A DNA stretch of 64,000 nt from Methanobacteriota archaeon (GCA_016841955.1 JAENYE010000003.1:64497-128496); one strand, 5' to 3'; shown: positions 50,836 through 61,384, counted from the first letter of the stretch. Program-made: numbers and translations. Notes: generated from the letters alone by a model not told the origin.

Positions 50836-51698
50836 TCTACGGTGATCGGAACCTTTCGGTGATCGTGCAGAACATCACCGGCAGGCAGGGCACGTTTCAC
50901 ACCGAACTGATGAACGCCTACGCCCGCGAGGTCGGCGGGCGGGGCGTCGTCGCGGGGGTTGCGCCCGGGAAGGGAGGCCGGGAGGTCCACGGCGTCCCGG
51001 TTTACAACACGGTGAAGGAGGCGCTCCGGGAGCACGACGCGACCGCAAGCGTCGTCTTCGTCCCGGGAGCGCACGCCTGTGACTCAATCATGGAAGCGGC
51101 GCACGCGGGGATCGAACTTGCGGTCGCCATCACCGAGCACATCCCGGTCCACGACGTCATGTTGGCGATCGCCTACGCGAAACTCCACGACTGCACGGTC
51201 ATCGGCCCGAACTGCCCGGGGCTCCTCTCGCCGGGAGAGTGCAAACTCGGGATCATGCCGGCCCATCTCGCCACCCGGGGGAACGTCGGCGTCGTCTCCC
51301 GGAGCGGCACTCTCACCTACGAGGTGGTCGACGAACTCACCCGTGCCGGCATCGGCCAGAGCACGGTGGTCGGGATCGGCGGCGATCCGGTGATCGGCCA
51401 GACGTTCGTGGATGCGCTCGCGCGGTTCGAGGACGATCCCCATACGAAGGCCGTCGTCGTCATCGGCGAGGTGGGGGGTAACCTCGAAGAGGAGGGAGTC
51501 CGGTCGACCGATCTTCCGGTCGTCACCTACATCGCCGGCGTGAGCGCCCCGCCCGAAAAAAGGATGGGCCACGCGGGTGCGATCATCGAGGGCGGCGAGG
51601 GCGACGCACGATCCAAGGTCCGGCGGCTTGCCGCTCTCGGGATCCCGGTCGCGTCCCGGCCCTCAGAGATACCGGAACTGATCCGGGAGGTGCTATGA
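50832..51698 (+). CDS. sucD: Succinyl-CoA ligase, alpha subunit
   Basis: 288 residues, ATGA overlap with suc[75 protein letters not shown] (phospho-His in GHAGA). Forms the alpha-beta enzyme with SucC. Confidence 0.95.
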   Translation: MIYGDRNLSVIVQNITGRQGTFHTELMNAYAREVGGRGVVAGVAPGKGGREVHGVPVYNTVKEALREHDATASVVFVPGAHACDSIMEAAHAGIELAVAITEHIPVHDVMLAIAYAKLHDCTVIGPNCPGLLSPGECKLGIMPAHLATRGNVGVVSRSGTLTYEVVDELTRAGIGQSTVVGIGGDPVIGQTFVDALARFEDDPHTKAVVVIGEVGGNLEEEGVRSTDLPVVTYIAGVSAPPEKRMGHAGAIIEGGEGDARSKVRRLAALGIPVASRPSEIPELIREVL

Positions 51699-52507
51699 AC
51701 GGCGACCTGATGCTTGTAACCGCCTGTGAGGTGGCGGAGAAGATCGGGGCACTGGCGGTCATCTCGTTCGTCGACCCGATCCCGCTCCCCCCGGACACGC
51801 CCGATGTCCCGATCATCCGGGTGCAGGAACTCCAGCTCGATGTCTTGAAAGACCTGACCATGCACGATATCCTGGAGGTGAGCGAGCGGCATATGCTCGA
51901 TGCCGCAGTCCACCTCTATCTCAGGCGCAACCTGGAGAGCGGCCTCGTCATCGGTGTCTTCCCCTACGCTATCATCATCTACGACATCGAGGAGGGGAAG
52001 AACTTCATCAACCTCAAGGACTTCTCCGACATCGTCCCCCGCGAGGTGCTCCACGCGGCCCTCACGCTGGCCCTCGAGATCGCGGTCGAAGGGAGGGAAG
52101 GAAGGGCCATCGGCACCGCGTTTATCATAGGAGACCCGGAGGAGATCTTCCGGCACTCCCACCAGGCGATCCTCAACCCCTACCAGGGGCAGCCCGCCGC
52201 CCTCCGGGACATCAAGAACCGGGATAACTGGGAGAGCGTCAAAGAATTCGCCCAGCTGGACGGCGTCTTTGTCATCGACAAGAACGGCGAGGTGCGGTCG
52301 GCGGGGCGCTACCTGGACGTCACCGGGCGGGACATCTCTCTCCCCGGGGGCCTTGGAGGGAGGCACCGCGCAACCGCGTCCATTACGCACGAGATCCCGG
52401 TCATCGGCATCACCGTCTCCGAGAGCGGAGGCATGGTGCGCATCTTCAGGGACGGAAACTGCAAAATCAGCATCCGTTCCGACATCCGCCTCAGGAGTGA
52501 CGGTTAG
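51695..52507 (+). CDS. dacZ: Diadenylate cyclase (c-di-AMP synthase)
   Basis: 270 residues, ATGA overlap with sucD. The N-terminal half (about 1-130, pyruvate-kinase-like alpha/beta pattern) is followed by a DAC domain: FAQLDGVFVIDKNGEV (DG at 189-190, where DGA is usual; here DGV) and GGRHRATASITHE (RHR at 223-225). Makes cyclic di-AMP from ATP; in euryarchaea this messenger is linked to salt and osmotic control. It is soluble, with no membrane segment. It is the last gene of the fum-kor-suc train, an interesting place for a second-messenger enzyme. Confidence 0.9.
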   Translation: MNGDLMLVTACEVAEKIGALAVISFVDPIPLPPDTPDVPIIRVQELQLDVLKDLTMHDILEVSERHMLDAAVHLYLRRNLESGLVIGVFPYAIIIYDIEEGKNFINLKDFSDIVPREVLHAALTLALEIAVEGREGRAIGTAFIIGDPEEIFRHSHQAILNPYQGQPAALRDIKNRDNWESVKEFAQLDGVFVIDKNGEVRSAGRYLDVTGRDISLPGGLGGRHRATASITHEIPVIGITVSESGGMVRIFRDGNCKISIRSDIRLRSDG

Positions 52508-52512
52508 AAATG

Positions 52513-52519
52513 GTTATAT
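52513..52519 (+). promoter_or_regulatory. TATA box of metK
   Basis: GTTATAT; would start transcription near 52543, 25 bases before ATG 52568. Confidence 0.35.
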
Positions 52520-52567
52520 GAGTTGCAATCATTTCTCTTATCACACTTTAGAACTACGGTGGATTTG

Positions 52568-53770
52568 ATGACCAGGAACATCAGCGTAGAAGGGCTTGAC
52601 CAGATCCCGATCGAGAAGCAGCGGATTGAACTGGTGGAGCGCAAGTGCCTCGGGCACCCGGACAGTCTCGCAGACGGTATCGCGGAGTCGATCAGCCAGG
52701 CACTCAGCATGTCATACCTGGAGGAGTGCGGCAGCGTCCTGCACCACAACACCGATCAGGGCGAGGTCGTGGCAGGAGAGTCGATCCCGAAGTTCGGCGG
52801 CGGCCAGATCACCAAACCGATCTACTTCCTCATATCGGGCCGGGCAACCAAGACCTTCAACGGCGTGAACATCCCCGCAGACGCGATCGCCGTCGAGGCG
52901 GCACGGGACTACATCAAGAAGATCCTCCCCACCATCAACATGGACCGCGAAGTCATCGTCGACTGCCGGATGGGAAAGGGGTCGACCGACCTGCAGGACG
53001 TCTTCCGGTCCTGCGAAGGGAAAGTCCCGCGGGCGAACGACACCTCGTTCGGTGTCGGACATGCGCCGTTCAGTGAGGCGGAGAGCATTGTCAGGGGCGT
53101 TGCCGCGTTCATCGACGGTACGCTCCGCCCGAAGTATCCTGTCATCGGCCAGGACTGCAAGATCATGTGCCTGCGTGACGGCGATGCCATCACCCTCACC
53201 ATCGCCATGGCGTTCGTGGACCGTTACTGCTCGAGCATCGCCGAATACATTGAGCAGAAGAACTTCCTGACGGAGCAGATCACGGCGGTCGCAAAACAGT
53301 TCACCACGAGAGCAGTCAACGTCGCCATCAATACCGCCGACGACCTCGAGGGCGCCAGCGTCTTCCTGACGGTCTCGGGAACCTCGGCCGAGATGGGCGA
53401 TGACGGGTCTGTCGGCCGCGGCAACCGCGCGAACGGGCTGATCACCCCGAACCGCCCGATGAGCATGGAGGCAACGAGCGGCAAGAACCCGATCAACCAC
53501 ATCGGAAAGATCTACAACCTCCTCGCGACCCAGATCGCACAGGACTGCGTCGCGAGGGTCGACGGCATCGAGGAGATGTACGTCCGTATGCTCTCCCAGA
53601 TCGGCCACCCGATCGACCAGCCGCACGTGGCAAGCGCCCAGATTCTCACGAAACCGGGTGTCAATATCAACTCTATCAAACCCGATATCGAGGCGATCAT
53701 CGACGGGTGGCTGGAGAAGACCCCCACCATCACCGAAAAGGTCATCAGGGGAGAACTCTCCACCTTCTGA
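52568..53770 (+). CDS. metK: S-adenosylmethionine synthetase, archaeal type
   Basis: 400 residues from ATG 52568, the usual length for the archaeal family. Motifs: [106 protein letters not shown]. Makes AdoMet from methionine and ATP. The open frame runs to 52523, but the first 15 codons are not conserved. Confidence 0.95.
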   Translation: MTRNISVEGLDQIPIEKQRIELVERKCLGHPDSLADGIAESISQALSMSYLEECGSVLHHNTDQGEVVAGESIPKFGGGQITKPIYFLISGRATKTFNGVNIPADAIAVEAARDYIKKILPTINMDREVIVDCRMGKGSTDLQDVFRSCEGKVPRANDTSFGVGHAPFSEAESIVRGVAAFIDGTLRPKYPVIGQDCKIMCLRDGDAITLTIAMAFVDRYCSSIAEYIEQKNFLTEQITAVAKQFTTRAVNVAINTADDLEGASVFLTVSGTSAEMGDDGSVGRGNRANGLITPNRPMSMEATSGKNPINHIGKIYNLLATQIAQDCVARVDGIEEMYVRMLSQIGHPIDQPHVASAQILTKPGVNINSIKPDIEAIIDGWLEKTPTITEKVIRGELSTF

Positions 53771-53793
53771 CCTTCCCGGAGTTGTTGTAACCC

Positions 53794-54693
53794 ATGAGTA
53801 AACCGTCATCCCGGCAGCCCGGGTCCGGACCCGGGCTCGTTCGTCTCGCCATCCCGAACAAAGGGAGAATTGCCCAGCCCATCAACGAGTTGATCGAGAA
53901 GAGCGGGCTCCATCTGGTTGACGGGGGAGAGCGAAGGCTCATCACCCGGACCCGCGACCCGAACGTGGAGATCCTCTTCGCCCGTCCGATCGATATACCG
54001 GAGTACGTGGCGAGCGGCGTTGCCGACCTCGGCATTACCGGAAGAGATATGGTCATGGAGCGGGGCTCGGCGGTCGAGCAGGTACTCGACCTGCAGACCG
54101 GCAGGGCCACGCTCGTCGTCGCCGTGCCGGAGGAGTCCGGCATCGAGACCGTCGCCGATCTCGGAGGGGCAACGGTGGCGACCGAGTTCCCGGCGATCAC
54201 CCGCTCGTTCTTTGCCGGGCACGGAGTCGCCGTGACGGTGGTGACCGTCGGGGGGGCATGCGAGGCGACGCCGCACCTCGGGATCGCCGACGCCATCGTC
54301 GACCTCTCCTCCTCGGGCACGACCCTCCGGACGAACCATCTCCGCGTCATCGACGAGGTCCTCATCTCCACGACGGTTCTGGTGGCGAACCCCGCCTCTC
54401 TCGCGGAGAAGAGGGAGAAGATCGACGAGATCGTCCTTGCCCTCGAGAGCGTCATCCGCGCAAAGGGACAGTGCTACCTGATGATGAACGTCCACCGGAG
54501 CGCCCTTGCGGACGTGAGAGAGGTGCTGCCCGGCCTCTCCGGTCCGACGGTGATGGACGTGGCATCCGACGAGAACCTGGTCGCCGTTCACGCTGTCGTG
54601 AAAGAGGAACGGGTCTACCAGTTGATCAACCAGTTAAAGCGGGCCGGCGCAAAAGACATATTAGTCATGCCCATCGAACGGATCATACGCTGA
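53794..54693 (+). CDS. hisG: ATP phosphoribosyltransferase, long form
   Basis: 299 residues: catalytic part ([60 protein letters not shown]) plus the C-terminal ACT-like regulatory domain ([18 protein letters not shown] to the end), so the long, self-sufficient HisG that is feedback-inhibited by histidine. First step of histidine synthesis; followed by hisA after 4 bases. Confidence 0.95.
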   Translation: MSKPSSRQPGSGPGLVRLAIPNKGRIAQPINELIEKSGLHLVDGGERRLITRTRDPNVEILFARPIDIPEYVASGVADLGITGRDMVMERGSAVEQVLDLQTGRATLVVAVPEESGIETVADLGGATVATEFPAITRSFFAGHGVAVTVVTVGGACEATPHLGIADAIVDLSSSGTTLRTNHLRVIDEVLISTTVLVANPASLAEKREKIDEIVLALESVIRAKGQCYLMMNVHRSALADVREVLPGLSGPTVMDVASDENLVAVHAVVKEERVYQLINQLKRAGAKDILVMPIERIIR

Positions 54694-54697
54694 GAGC

Positions 54698-55417
54698 ATG
54701 GAGATCTATCCTGCAGTTGATATCCTGGACGGGCGGTGCGTGCAGCTTGTGCAGGGGCGGCCGGAGGCGGCGACGGTCTACGGCGACCCGGCCGCCTGGG
54801 CACGCCGGTGGCTCGACGAGGGAGCGGACGGCCTCCACGTCGTCAACCTCGACGGGGCGTTCGGCCGGGCGCAGAAGAATGCCGACCTGATCCGGGCCTT
54901 CATCGGAGAAACGAGTGCTTTTGTCGAACTCGGCGGCGGCATCAGGAGTGTGGAGGACGCCGCGGGATGGCTTGAAGTCGGCGTCGACCGGGTGATCCTC
55001 TCGACCCTGGCCGTCCGGGAGCCGGAGACGGTTCGGACGCTTGCCGACGAGTTCGGAAGCGTTCGGGTCATGCCGGGGATCGACGCCCGGGGAGGCGAGG
55101 TGATGATCGAGGGATGGGAGCGCCCTGCCGGAAGTTACCTCTCCTGGGCGGAGCGGTTCGAAGACCTTGGCGCAGGATCGCTCCTCTACACGAACGTGGA
55201 CGTGGAGGGGCTTCAGCAGGGGATCGCACTCACACCCGTGACGGACCTCCTTGCAAGAGCGAAGATCCCGGTCGTCGTCTCGGGCGGAATATCGAGTCCC
55301 GGGGATGTGGCGGCGCTCCGGGAAGCAGGAGCAGCCGGTGCGGTGCTCGGATCGGCCCTTTACGCCGGGAAGGTGCGGCTCTCAGAGGCCAGGGAGGCGG
55401 CGCATGCGGCAGAGTGA
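54698..55417 (+). CDS. hisA: ProFAR isomerase
   Basis: 239 residues. TIM barrel of the HisA/HisF family: [18 protein letters not shown] (Asp base in VDI), [49 protein letters not shown] and [22 protein letters not shown]. Position between hisG and hisB agrees. Confidence 0.95.
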   Translation: MEIYPAVDILDGRCVQLVQGRPEAATVYGDPAAWARRWLDEGADGLHVVNLDGAFGRAQKNADLIRAFIGETSAFVELGGGIRSVEDAAGWLEVGVDRVILSTLAVREPETVRTLADEFGSVRVMPGIDARGGEVMIEGWERPAGSYLSWAERFEDLGAGSLLYTNVDVEGLQQGIALTPVTDLLARAKIPVVVSGGISSPGDVAALREAGAAGAVLGSALYAGKVRLSEAREAAHAAE

Positions 55418-55985
55418 GGTCCACCGGACCACGAAGGAGACCGATATCACCCTCTCCCTCGACCTCGACGGCACCGGAGCCGGGACCATCGTGACCGGGA
55501 TACCGTTCTTCGACCACATGCTGACGTCGTTTGCCCGGCACGGCAGGATGGACCTCTCCGTCCGGGCGGCCGGCGACCTTCCGGTGGACGCCCACCACAC
55601 CATCGAGGATATCGGTATCGTCCTCGGTGCGGCCCTTGCCGATGCGGTCGGGGACGGGAGAGGGATTGTCCGGTTCGCCGACGCCGCCGTCCCGATGGAC
55701 GAGGCGCTCGCCCGGGTGGCGCTCGATGTGGGCGGCCGGGGATACCTCGTCTTCGAGGGCGCCTTCTCGCCGGCGGGTCCGGGCGGCATCCCCGGCGACC
55801 TCATCGAGCACTTCTTCTACAGCCTCTGCACCAACGCCGGAGTCACCGCGCACATCACGGTCACGGGCAGGAACGACCACCATATGTGTGAGGCGGCGTT
55901 CAAGGCGTTTGCACGGGCGCTCGCTGCGGCCGTGGCGGTCGACCCCGCGATAGGCGACGTGCCGAGCACCAAAGGCACGCTGTGA
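55404..55985 (+). CDS. hisB: Imidazoleglycerol-phosphate dehydratase
   Basis: 193 residues from ATG 55404, which lies 14 bases inside hisA; GGGAGG just upstream is its ribosome site. Metal-binding motifs [45 protein letters not shown] and [16 protein letters not shown]. Monofunctional, as usual in archaea. Confidence 0.95.
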   Translation: MRQSEVHRTTKETDITLSLDLDGTGAGTIVTGIPFFDHMLTSFARHGRMDLSVRAAGDLPVDAHHTIEDIGIVLGAALADAVGDGRGIVRFADAAVPMDEALARVALDVGGRGYLVFEGAFSPAGPGGIPGDLIEHFFYSLCTNAGVTAHITVTGRNDHHMCEAAFKAFARALAAAVAVDPAIGDVPSTKGTL

Positions 55986-56403
55986 GCCCGGGGAGGGGCA
56001 ACTTTTTTGTCCGGGGCAAGGGCCCGGCTTCTCCGGAAGACGAGAGAGCCATCACCCCGAAACGCGACGCATCGGCCTTTAGAGCCTGCATTTTAGGGGC
56101 AGGCGCCCCCACAATGACATGGCAGCGTAACCGGGCTGGAATCGCAGATATGGGCGTCTGACGCCCATTGCCGGCATGGATACGGGGGTGTGTAGCACGG
56201 GATGCGTGTAAGCTGCCGGGGATGCTCCGGGCAGGCGGTGTGGTGTGGGAGGGCTACGCGGCTGAAGGGGCAACAGCACCGGGGGTAAGTTATGGGGCGC
56301 CGTTCTTTTCGTGCACCCTCATGCCGCTGGTCACTCCGCAGAACCCCCGCATGGCTGAACTCTGCGGTTCCATCAGTTGCCAACCTCGTCTAGGAACAGA
56401 GTT

Positions 56404-56427
56404 CGAGCACCGGAGGTGCGAGGTGCG
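56404..56427. repeat. GAGCACC/GGTGCGA palindromic repeat, copy 1
   Basis: CGAGCACCGGAGGTGCGA and GGTGCG; 24 bases that match 63885-63909 apart from three changes and one gap. The GCACC/GGTGC arms can fold into a hairpin. Confidence 0.6.
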
Positions 56428-56602
56428 CAGTTCCCACGGTCCACTGTAACGGATGTTCCTTCGCATCAGTTATCCGGCAGGGCGCTCCCACCCCTCGATC
56501 ATCACCTCGCCTCCTCGGACAGCAGTCGCGATACCGTCCACAACGAGATCCATAAAAATATCCAGTCACCGGGGCATACGCTGCCGGAGATGGATCAGAG
56601 AA

Positions 56603-56623
56603 GGGGGGCTCGGAGCGCCCCCC
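56603..56623 (-). terminator. GC hairpin downstream of the histone gene
   Basis: GGGGGGC (56603-56609) and GCCCCCC (56617-56623) with a 7-base loop, about 26 bases after the histone stop. On the minus strand TTCTCT follows, a weak T-run. Confidence 0.45.
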
Positions 56624-56648
56624 GGTAAAGAGAAAGAAAACGGTCGAT

Positions 56649-56855
56649 TTACGCGGACTTAACCGCGAGGTCGACGTCTTCTGCCTTGATCGTCTTGCGT
56701 CCCGCGTGCTGGGCAAGCCGGTTGGCTTCCTTGGTCAGCTCGGCGATGTACGCCTCAGCCTTGGTAACCAGTGCGGCAGCAGCGTCACTGCCCACTCTCT
56801 CAGCACCATTCTTCTTTGCGATACGAACAACCGCAGCAATAGGTAGATCTGCCAT
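56649..56855 (-). CDS. Archaeal histone
   Basis: 68 residues, whole HMf-type histone fold: LPIAAVVRIAKKNGAERVG, DAAAALVTKAEAYIAELTKEANRLAQHAGRKTI and EDVDLAVK. Dimers wrap DNA. GAGGTGG lies 9 bases before ATG 56855. Confidence 0.95.
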   Translation of the reverse strand: MADLPIAAVVRIAKKNGAERVGSDAAAALVTKAEAYIAELTKEANRLAQHAGRKTIKAEDVDLAVKSA

Positions 56856-56865
56856 AATCTAATTC

Positions 56866-56902
56866 CACCTCTAAAAAGAGGTGTATGAGTTAATATTTAA
56901 AC
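56866..56902 (-). promoter_or_regulatory. Histone promoter with inverted repeat at the start site
   Basis: TATA box TTTAAATATTAA at about 56891-56902. Downstream, CACCTCT (56866-56872) and AGAGGTG (56877-56883) form a 7-base perfect inverted repeat around AAAA; it contains the ribosome site GAGGTG and overlaps the expected start of transcription (near 56870). Confidence 0.5.
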
Positions 56903-57041
56903 GTTTCGGGATTATCTCGGGAATTTGCGTTTCTCTTCCCCATTGAGGATGCATCCGGACAGGGCACCCCGATACTCGGCAGGGAATCAACCCGATTGGA
57001 AAACGCCAGATATTGACTTGTCTGGGAGATGGGCGCACGAT

Positions 57042-57803
57042 TCAGGGTTTTTTAGACTCCGCCAGTGATTTCGCGAGCATTATTGCATTGGTATAATCTG
57101 CTGAGGCGCGCGACGTATCCACGAAAATTTTGTCGATATTCACCACCGGGGCACCATGCCCGGCCCCGGCTCCGAGGAACGTGAGCGTACGGAAGATCAG
57201 GTTCCCGGAGACCCCGTCGGGGGCCACGACCATCCCGTACCGCCTCGCTGCCTCCTCGATCAGGATCTCGGTGTGCTCCGCACCGGTCAGGCGGGCGACG
57301 AGCTCGGCATCCGCCATCGTCCGGTCGACGACCGGGTGCCGCCCGAGATCCCCGAGCCGTCCTCCCGAGAGGACCGCCACCCCCTCGGCGAGGCCGAAAC
57401 TCCGGGCGATATCCCGGCCGAATCTGACGAACCGCACCTTTTCCTCGACGGTCCAGCCCTCATCGACCCCGACCGGGGCAAGGAGAAAGAGGTGCCCGTC
57501 GGCAGCCTCGAGAAGGGCGATCCGCTCCAGGTGATCGACTCCTGCGGCCGTTTTGAGGGCCTTCAGGGTGGAGGACGCAGGCAGGGTGCCCCTGACGGCG
57601 GCATCGATCCTGCCGGCACAGAGAGCCTCGATAAGGGCGACCTCCGGCTCCTCGGCCTCGACGACCGTAACCGCATCACCGAACGAACCGGCAGTCCCCG
57701 GGTAGGAAAAAAGGATCAGGTCAACCTCCCGGCCGACCGCCCGGGCGGTCGCCAGGATCTTCGCATCAGGGGATGCCGCACCAAGCCCGACCGTTACCGG
57801 CAT
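57042..57803 (-). CDS. mtxX: Methanogenesis marker protein 4 (MtxX-like)
   Basis: 253 residues. VTVGLGAASPDAKILATARAV, AAVRGTLPASSTLKAL, FVRFGRDIARSFGL, GVAVLSGGRLGDLGRHPVVDRTMADAE and DGVSGNLIFRTLTFLGAGAGHGAP match the methanogen marker 4 family, related to phosphotransacetylases. Role unknown, though present throughout methanogens. Overlaps the marker 2 gene by 10 bases. Confidence 0.85.
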   Translation of the reverse strand: MPVTVGLGAASPDAKILATARAVGREVDLILFSYPGTAGSFGDAVTVVEAEEPEVALIEALCAGRIDAAVRGTLPASSTLKALKTAAGVDHLERIALLEAADGHLFLLAPVGVDEGWTVEEKVRFVRFGRDIARSFGLAEGVAVLSGGRLGDLGRHPVVDRTMADAELVARLTGAEHTEILIEEAARRYGMVVAPDGVSGNLIFRTLTFLGAGAGHGAPVVNIDKIFVDTSRASADYTNAIMLAKSLAESKKP

Positions 57804-58804
57804 GCCCCTCCTTCAGTGAAGATCCGCATGATACCGTTCTGGTCCAGGTCAAAGACCTGCGTCTCCCGTCCCAGATATTTGATGGTCAGTTTCCTTCCCC
57901 CGTTAATCTCCCCGATGGGGACGGCGGTGATGCCGGCATCGGTAAACCGGCGGCAGACCTCCTCCACGTTCTCCTCTTTTGCGGTCAGGATGAAACCCAT
58001 GCCGGGATACATGCGCACCCACTGCTCGAAAGGAAGGTCTATCGCTGAGAGATCCGGGCGTGGTATCGCCTCGAGGTCGATCACCGCGCCCTTCCCGCTC
58101 ACCTCAAGGAGCATGCCGAGGGTCCCGATGACACCCGGGTTGCTGATGTCCTTGCCTGCCGTCACCAGGTGCTCCTTTCCGAGATCCTCCATCACCCGGA
58201 TCTGGGCCCGCACCTCCTCTGCCGACTTCATCGTGACCGAGTCCCAGTTGAAGCAGCATGACGGGTGTACCCGGCCGTCGAGGTCTATCGCCGCGATCAC
58301 CCGGTCGCCCTCTTCCGCCGTGTCCGAGAAGATGAGCTGGTCCATCCTGGCCGTCCCGAGGATCGCCACGTCCACAACGCTGTAGGGCGTATTCGGGTGC
58401 AGGTGTCCGCCCACGATCGGGACGCCGAACTGCGCGGATGCGGTGACCATGCCCCGGGTCACCTCGTCGCGGATCAGGTCGTCCGTGACGGAGAGGATAT
58501 CGACCATCGCAACAGGCCTCCCCCCCATGGCAGCGATGTCGTGAACGTTCACGAGCACGGCGCAGTACCCTGCCCAGAACGGGTCCGCCTCCATCAGCTT
58601 GCTCCAGATACCGTCCGCCGCAAGCAGCAGCGCGTCCTCTGCGTTATGCCGGATGACCGCGGCGTCCTCACCGAACGAAGCGACAACGTCGGGGTTCTCC
58701 ATCCGGAGAGACCGGATCATATCCCCGATCACCTTCTTCCGGGTAACGCCCTCGTATTCCCTGACGGCCTGTGCTACCGTATCGGTGGAGCAATCCTTCA
58801 CCAC
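57794..58804 (-). CDS. Methanogenesis marker protein 2 (AIR synthase/SelD-like)
   Basis: 336 residues. Two-domain PurM/ThiL/SelD fold: GEDAAVIRHNAEDALLLAADGIW, VLVNVHDIAAMGGRPVAMVDIL, VGGHLHPNTPY, KDISNPGVIGTLGMLLE. Such proteins bind ATP and form a phosphorylated or acyl intermediate; the methanogen marker 2 group has no settled substrate. Start GTG 58804 or the next GTG. Confidence 0.85.
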   Translation of the reverse strand: MVKDCSTDTVAQAVREYEGVTRKKVIGDMIRSLRMENPDVVASFGEDAAVIRHNAEDALLLAADGIWSKLMEADPFWAGYCAVLVNVHDIAAMGGRPVAMVDILSVTDDLIRDEVTRGMVTASAQFGVPIVGGHLHPNTPYSVVDVAILGTARMDQLIFSDTAEEGDRVIAAIDLDGRVHPSCCFNWDSVTMKSAEEVRAQIRVMEDLGKEHLVTAGKDISNPGVIGTLGMLLEVSGKGAVIDLEAIPRPDLSAIDLPFEQWVRMYPGMGFILTAKEENVEEVCRRFTDAGITAVPIGEINGGRKLTIKYLGRETQVFDLDQNGIMRIFTEGGACR

Positions 58805-59058
58805 AAGAACACCAACACTCCACGTTTCTTTATGGTATTCTGCCTCATCAGAGATAATGTATTTGATTCACCGGTATTATGCACTCTGCTCCGGGAACCG
58901 ATCATGGTAGAGGAGAGCCGGCCGACCCCGATCAGGAAGTGGGCTCCGGCAGGCACCCGGTCGGGGGCGGGCATGGCTCTCTCCCGGCGTGTCCCGGGAA
59001 CAACTTTTGCATCCGCACCGGGGTGGTATTTTTGATGCACCGCGTCGAATAGATCGGT

Positions 59059-60423
59059 ATGGACTGGGTGGAAAAGTACAGGCCACAGCATCTCCAGGAC
59101 GTTGTGGGGAACTCCGGCGCCGCCAGGCAGATGTACGAGTGGGCGCGGGACTGGTCGCGGCAGAAGAAGCCGCTGATCCTGTACGGGAAACCCGGTATCG
59201 GCAAGACCTCAAGCGCTTACGCCCTTGCAAACGACATGAACTGGGAAGTGGTGGAGCTGAACGCCTCCGACCAGCGGACCAAATCGGCCCTTGAACGGGT
59301 GGCCGGCTCGGGTTCCACCACGGCCAGCCTCTCCGGTGCGAGCCGCAAACTCATCCTGCTCGATGAGGCCGACAACCTGCACGGGCAGGCGGACCGGGGG
59401 GGAGCAAAGGCGATCGTGGAGATCATCGCGGCGTCTCAGCAGCCGATCATCCTGATCGCAAATGACTACTACTCCCTTTCAAGAGAACTCAAAGCGGTCA
59501 CGGAGCCGGTGCAGTTCCGGGCGCTCCAGGCCCGCTCGATCGTCCCCCGCCTCCGCCAGATCTGTGCCGCGGAGGGCGTGGCGTGCGATGCCGGCGCGCT
59601 CGACGCAATCGCCGAACGCGCCGGCGGGGATATGCGGGCCGCGGTGAACATGCTCTACGCCGCGGCTATCGGGAAGGAGCGCCTCGCGACGGGTGACGTC
59701 CACACCTCCGCAAAGGACGAGCGGTCCACCATCTTCGAACTCGTCGGAGGGGTCTTCAAGGGGCGGAGGGACGCCGACCTGCTCCGCATGGCGGTGGAGG
59801 TCGAGGATACCCCGGATGCCGTCGAACAGTGGCTCGAGGGGAACCTGGACCATATGCCCGATCCCGCCTCCCGGGCGAAGGGCTACGCCTGCTTATCAAA
59901 GGCGGACGAGTACATCGGCCGGACCTACCGGCGGCAGTACTACACCCTCTGGCGGTACGCGAGCGCGGTCATGCTCCTCGGCGTCGCCGACGCCGCCGGC
60001 GGGCACGGCATCCACGGCCGCATCATGCCGCCGTCGCGCTGGCAAAAGATGGGGGCGTCGAAGAAGCAGAAGGCGGTCAGGGCCGGTCTCGCCCGGAAAC
60101 TCAGCGAAATGACACATATTCCACAGGACGCACTGCGCGAGGACTTCTTCACCGCGATCAGCATCCTCGTCGAGCAGGACACGGGAGTATACGTCCGCGA
60201 GTTCCAGCTGGACGCCGACGAACTGAACCTCTTCATCCACGACAAGGCCCGGGCCGCGAAGGTGGTCAAAGACGTGGCAAAGGAGGAGAAGGAGAAGGCG
60301 AAGAAGGCATCCGGCAAAGAGAAGGCGTCAGGCAAAGTCGGAAAGTCCGGGGACGACGACCCTCCCGGCGATCCCGGGGAGGGGCGGCAGGACCTCCCCC
60401 GGGGCCAGGCAACGCTGTTCTAA
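59059..60423 (+). CDS. rfcL: Replication factor C large subunit
   Basis: 454 residues. AAA+ clamp loader: [16 protein letters not shown], Walker A GKPGIGKT (43-50), [12 protein letters not shown] (Walker B), sensor 1 ANDYYSLS; then the collar domain, a basic Lys-rich tail (about 400-430) and the C-terminal QATLF, a PCNA-interacting (PIP) motif. Loads PCNA with RfcS. Convergent with the next gene, overlapping it by 4 bases. Confidence 0.95.
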   Translation: MDWVEKYRPQHLQDVVGNSGAARQMYEWARDWSRQKKPLILYGKPGIGKTSSAYALANDMNWEVVELNASDQRTKSALERVAGSGSTTASLSGASRKLILLDEADNLHGQADRGGAKAIVEIIAASQQPIILIANDYYSLSRELKAVTEPVQFRALQARSIVPRLRQICAAEGVACDAGALDAIAERAGGDMRAAVNMLYAAAIGKERLATGDVHTSAKDERSTIFELVGGVFKGRRDADLLRMAVEVEDTPDAVEQWLEGNLDHMPDPASRAKGYACLSKADEYIGRTYRRQYYTLWRYASAVMLLGVADAAGGHGIHGRIMPPSRWQKMGASKKQKAVRAGLARKLSEMTHIPQDALREDFFTAISILVEQDTGVYVREFQLDADELNLFIHDKARAAKVVKDVAKEEKEKAKKASGKEKASGKVGKSGDDDPPGDPGEGRQDLPRGQATLF

Positions 60424-60827
60424 GGACGGCGGCGGTGGTAGCGGTGGAGGAGGGCAGGGCCGCAGTCCACGACCTCGCCGCCGTCCTCGTAGATCTCGCA
60501 CCCCAGGTGGTAGACCAGGAGGTCGCTGTCGACCCGGCCGGCAAGCGCGATCAGCGGCGGGACCATCTCCACACCGGGGCGCACGGCGTAGATCAGGTCC
60601 GCACCCGCATAAAGCCGGAGATCCGGCTCGAAGATATCGTCGGTCACCACGGCGAGCCCGTCGTGCCGGATGCCGGGCCTGATATCGGTGCAGAGCATAA
60701 GAGCGCCGGCAGCCGCGATCAGCCTTGCGGCCTCGGGATTGCTGCCGACACCCACTTCCACGACCCGCCGGTAGTGACCCGCAATATACTCCCCGATACT
60801 CCGTTCAATATGTTTATACCGACACAT
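60420..60827 (-). CDS. UPF0146 family protein
   Basis: 135 residues. [21 protein letters not shown] and LCTDIRP are AdoMet-methyltransferase-like nucleotide loops; [20 protein letters not shown] is typical of UPF0146. Small, archaea-specific; enzymatic role not shown. Ends in RYHRRRP, 4 bases inside the rfcL end. Confidence 0.85.
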   Translation of the reverse strand: MCRYKHIERSIGEYIAGHYRRVVEVGVGSNPEAARLIAAAGALMLCTDIRPGIRHDGLAVVTDDIFEPDLRLYAGADLIYAVRPGVEMVPPLIALAGRVDSDLLVYHLGCEIYEDGGEVVDCGPALLHRYHRRRP

Positions 60828-60844
60828 TACCCAGAGATTAGGTA

Positions 60845-61384
60845 ATGGGCATCAATATCCTTTGGGACCAGCAGGCACCGGGAGGTATCGAACTCCCGGT
60901 CGTCCGGATGATTGCGATGATCCTCGGGAAGGACCCCGGGCTCGTCGAATATCCGTTCCTCGTCGACGGCTACGACCGGAACCGTAACCAGCACGATGCT
61001 CAAAAGATCCTGGACCGCCTGCGGGACACCCTCACGCGCAGGTACGATATTCCCGGCCCCCTGCTGCTCGTCACCTCCCGGGACCTCTACGTCAACGGGT
61101 GCGACTTCGTCTTCGGTCTCGCGAGGCCGACATGCGGCGTCGCCGTCGTCTCGACCGCCCGCCTCGGGAACGACTACTACGGCAGGACGCCGGACGACAC
61201 CGACCTTATCGACCGGACCGCAAAAGAAGGAGCGCACGAACTCGGGCACCTCCTCGGGCTCGACCACTGCAGCAACCCCGAATGCGTCATGTTCCGTCCG
61301 CGGACGCTGGATGAACTGGACCGGAAGAGGAAAATGCTCTGTCCGGCCTGCAGGGAGACGCTCGCGTCGTGGGAAGAGGGATGA
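60845..61384 (+). CDS. amzA: Archaemetzincin
   Basis: 179 residues. Zinc protease motif HELGHLLGLDHC (H131, H135, H141, catalytic E132) followed by C142, C147 and M149 in CSNPECVM, then C166 and C169 in CPAC: the archaemetzincin pattern HExxHxxGxxHCx4CxM with extra zinc. Hydrolyses peptides in the cytoplasm; natural substrate unknown. Divergent from the UPF0146 gene. Confidence 0.95.
   Translation: MGINILWDQQAPGGIELPVVRMIAMILGKDPGLVEYPFLVDGYDRNRNQHDAQKILDRLRDTLTRRYDIPGPLLLVTSRDLYVNGCDFVFGLARPTCGVAVVSTARLGNDYYGRTPDDTDLIDRTAKEGAHELGHLLGLDHCSNPECVMFRPRTLDELDRKRKMLCPACRETLASWEEG

Larger units (their letters stand above)
55986..56648. other. 663-base intergenic region with palindromes
   Basis: No coding frame convinces. 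I see ATGGGCGT/ACGCCCAT around CTG at about 56150-56168, GGGGCAGGCGCCCC near 56095, one copy of the GAGCACC repeat (56404-56427) and the GC hairpin after the histone gene. Signatures of RNase P or SRP RNA were looked for and not found. Confidence 0.4.

Noticed and set aside
55986-56648. RNase P, SRP or other structural RNA in the long gap
   Set aside because: No signature sequence of these RNAs; only short palindromes were seen.
58905-59035. 42-codon frame between the marker 2 and rfcL genes
   Set aside because: Composition of spacer DNA, no recognisable feature.
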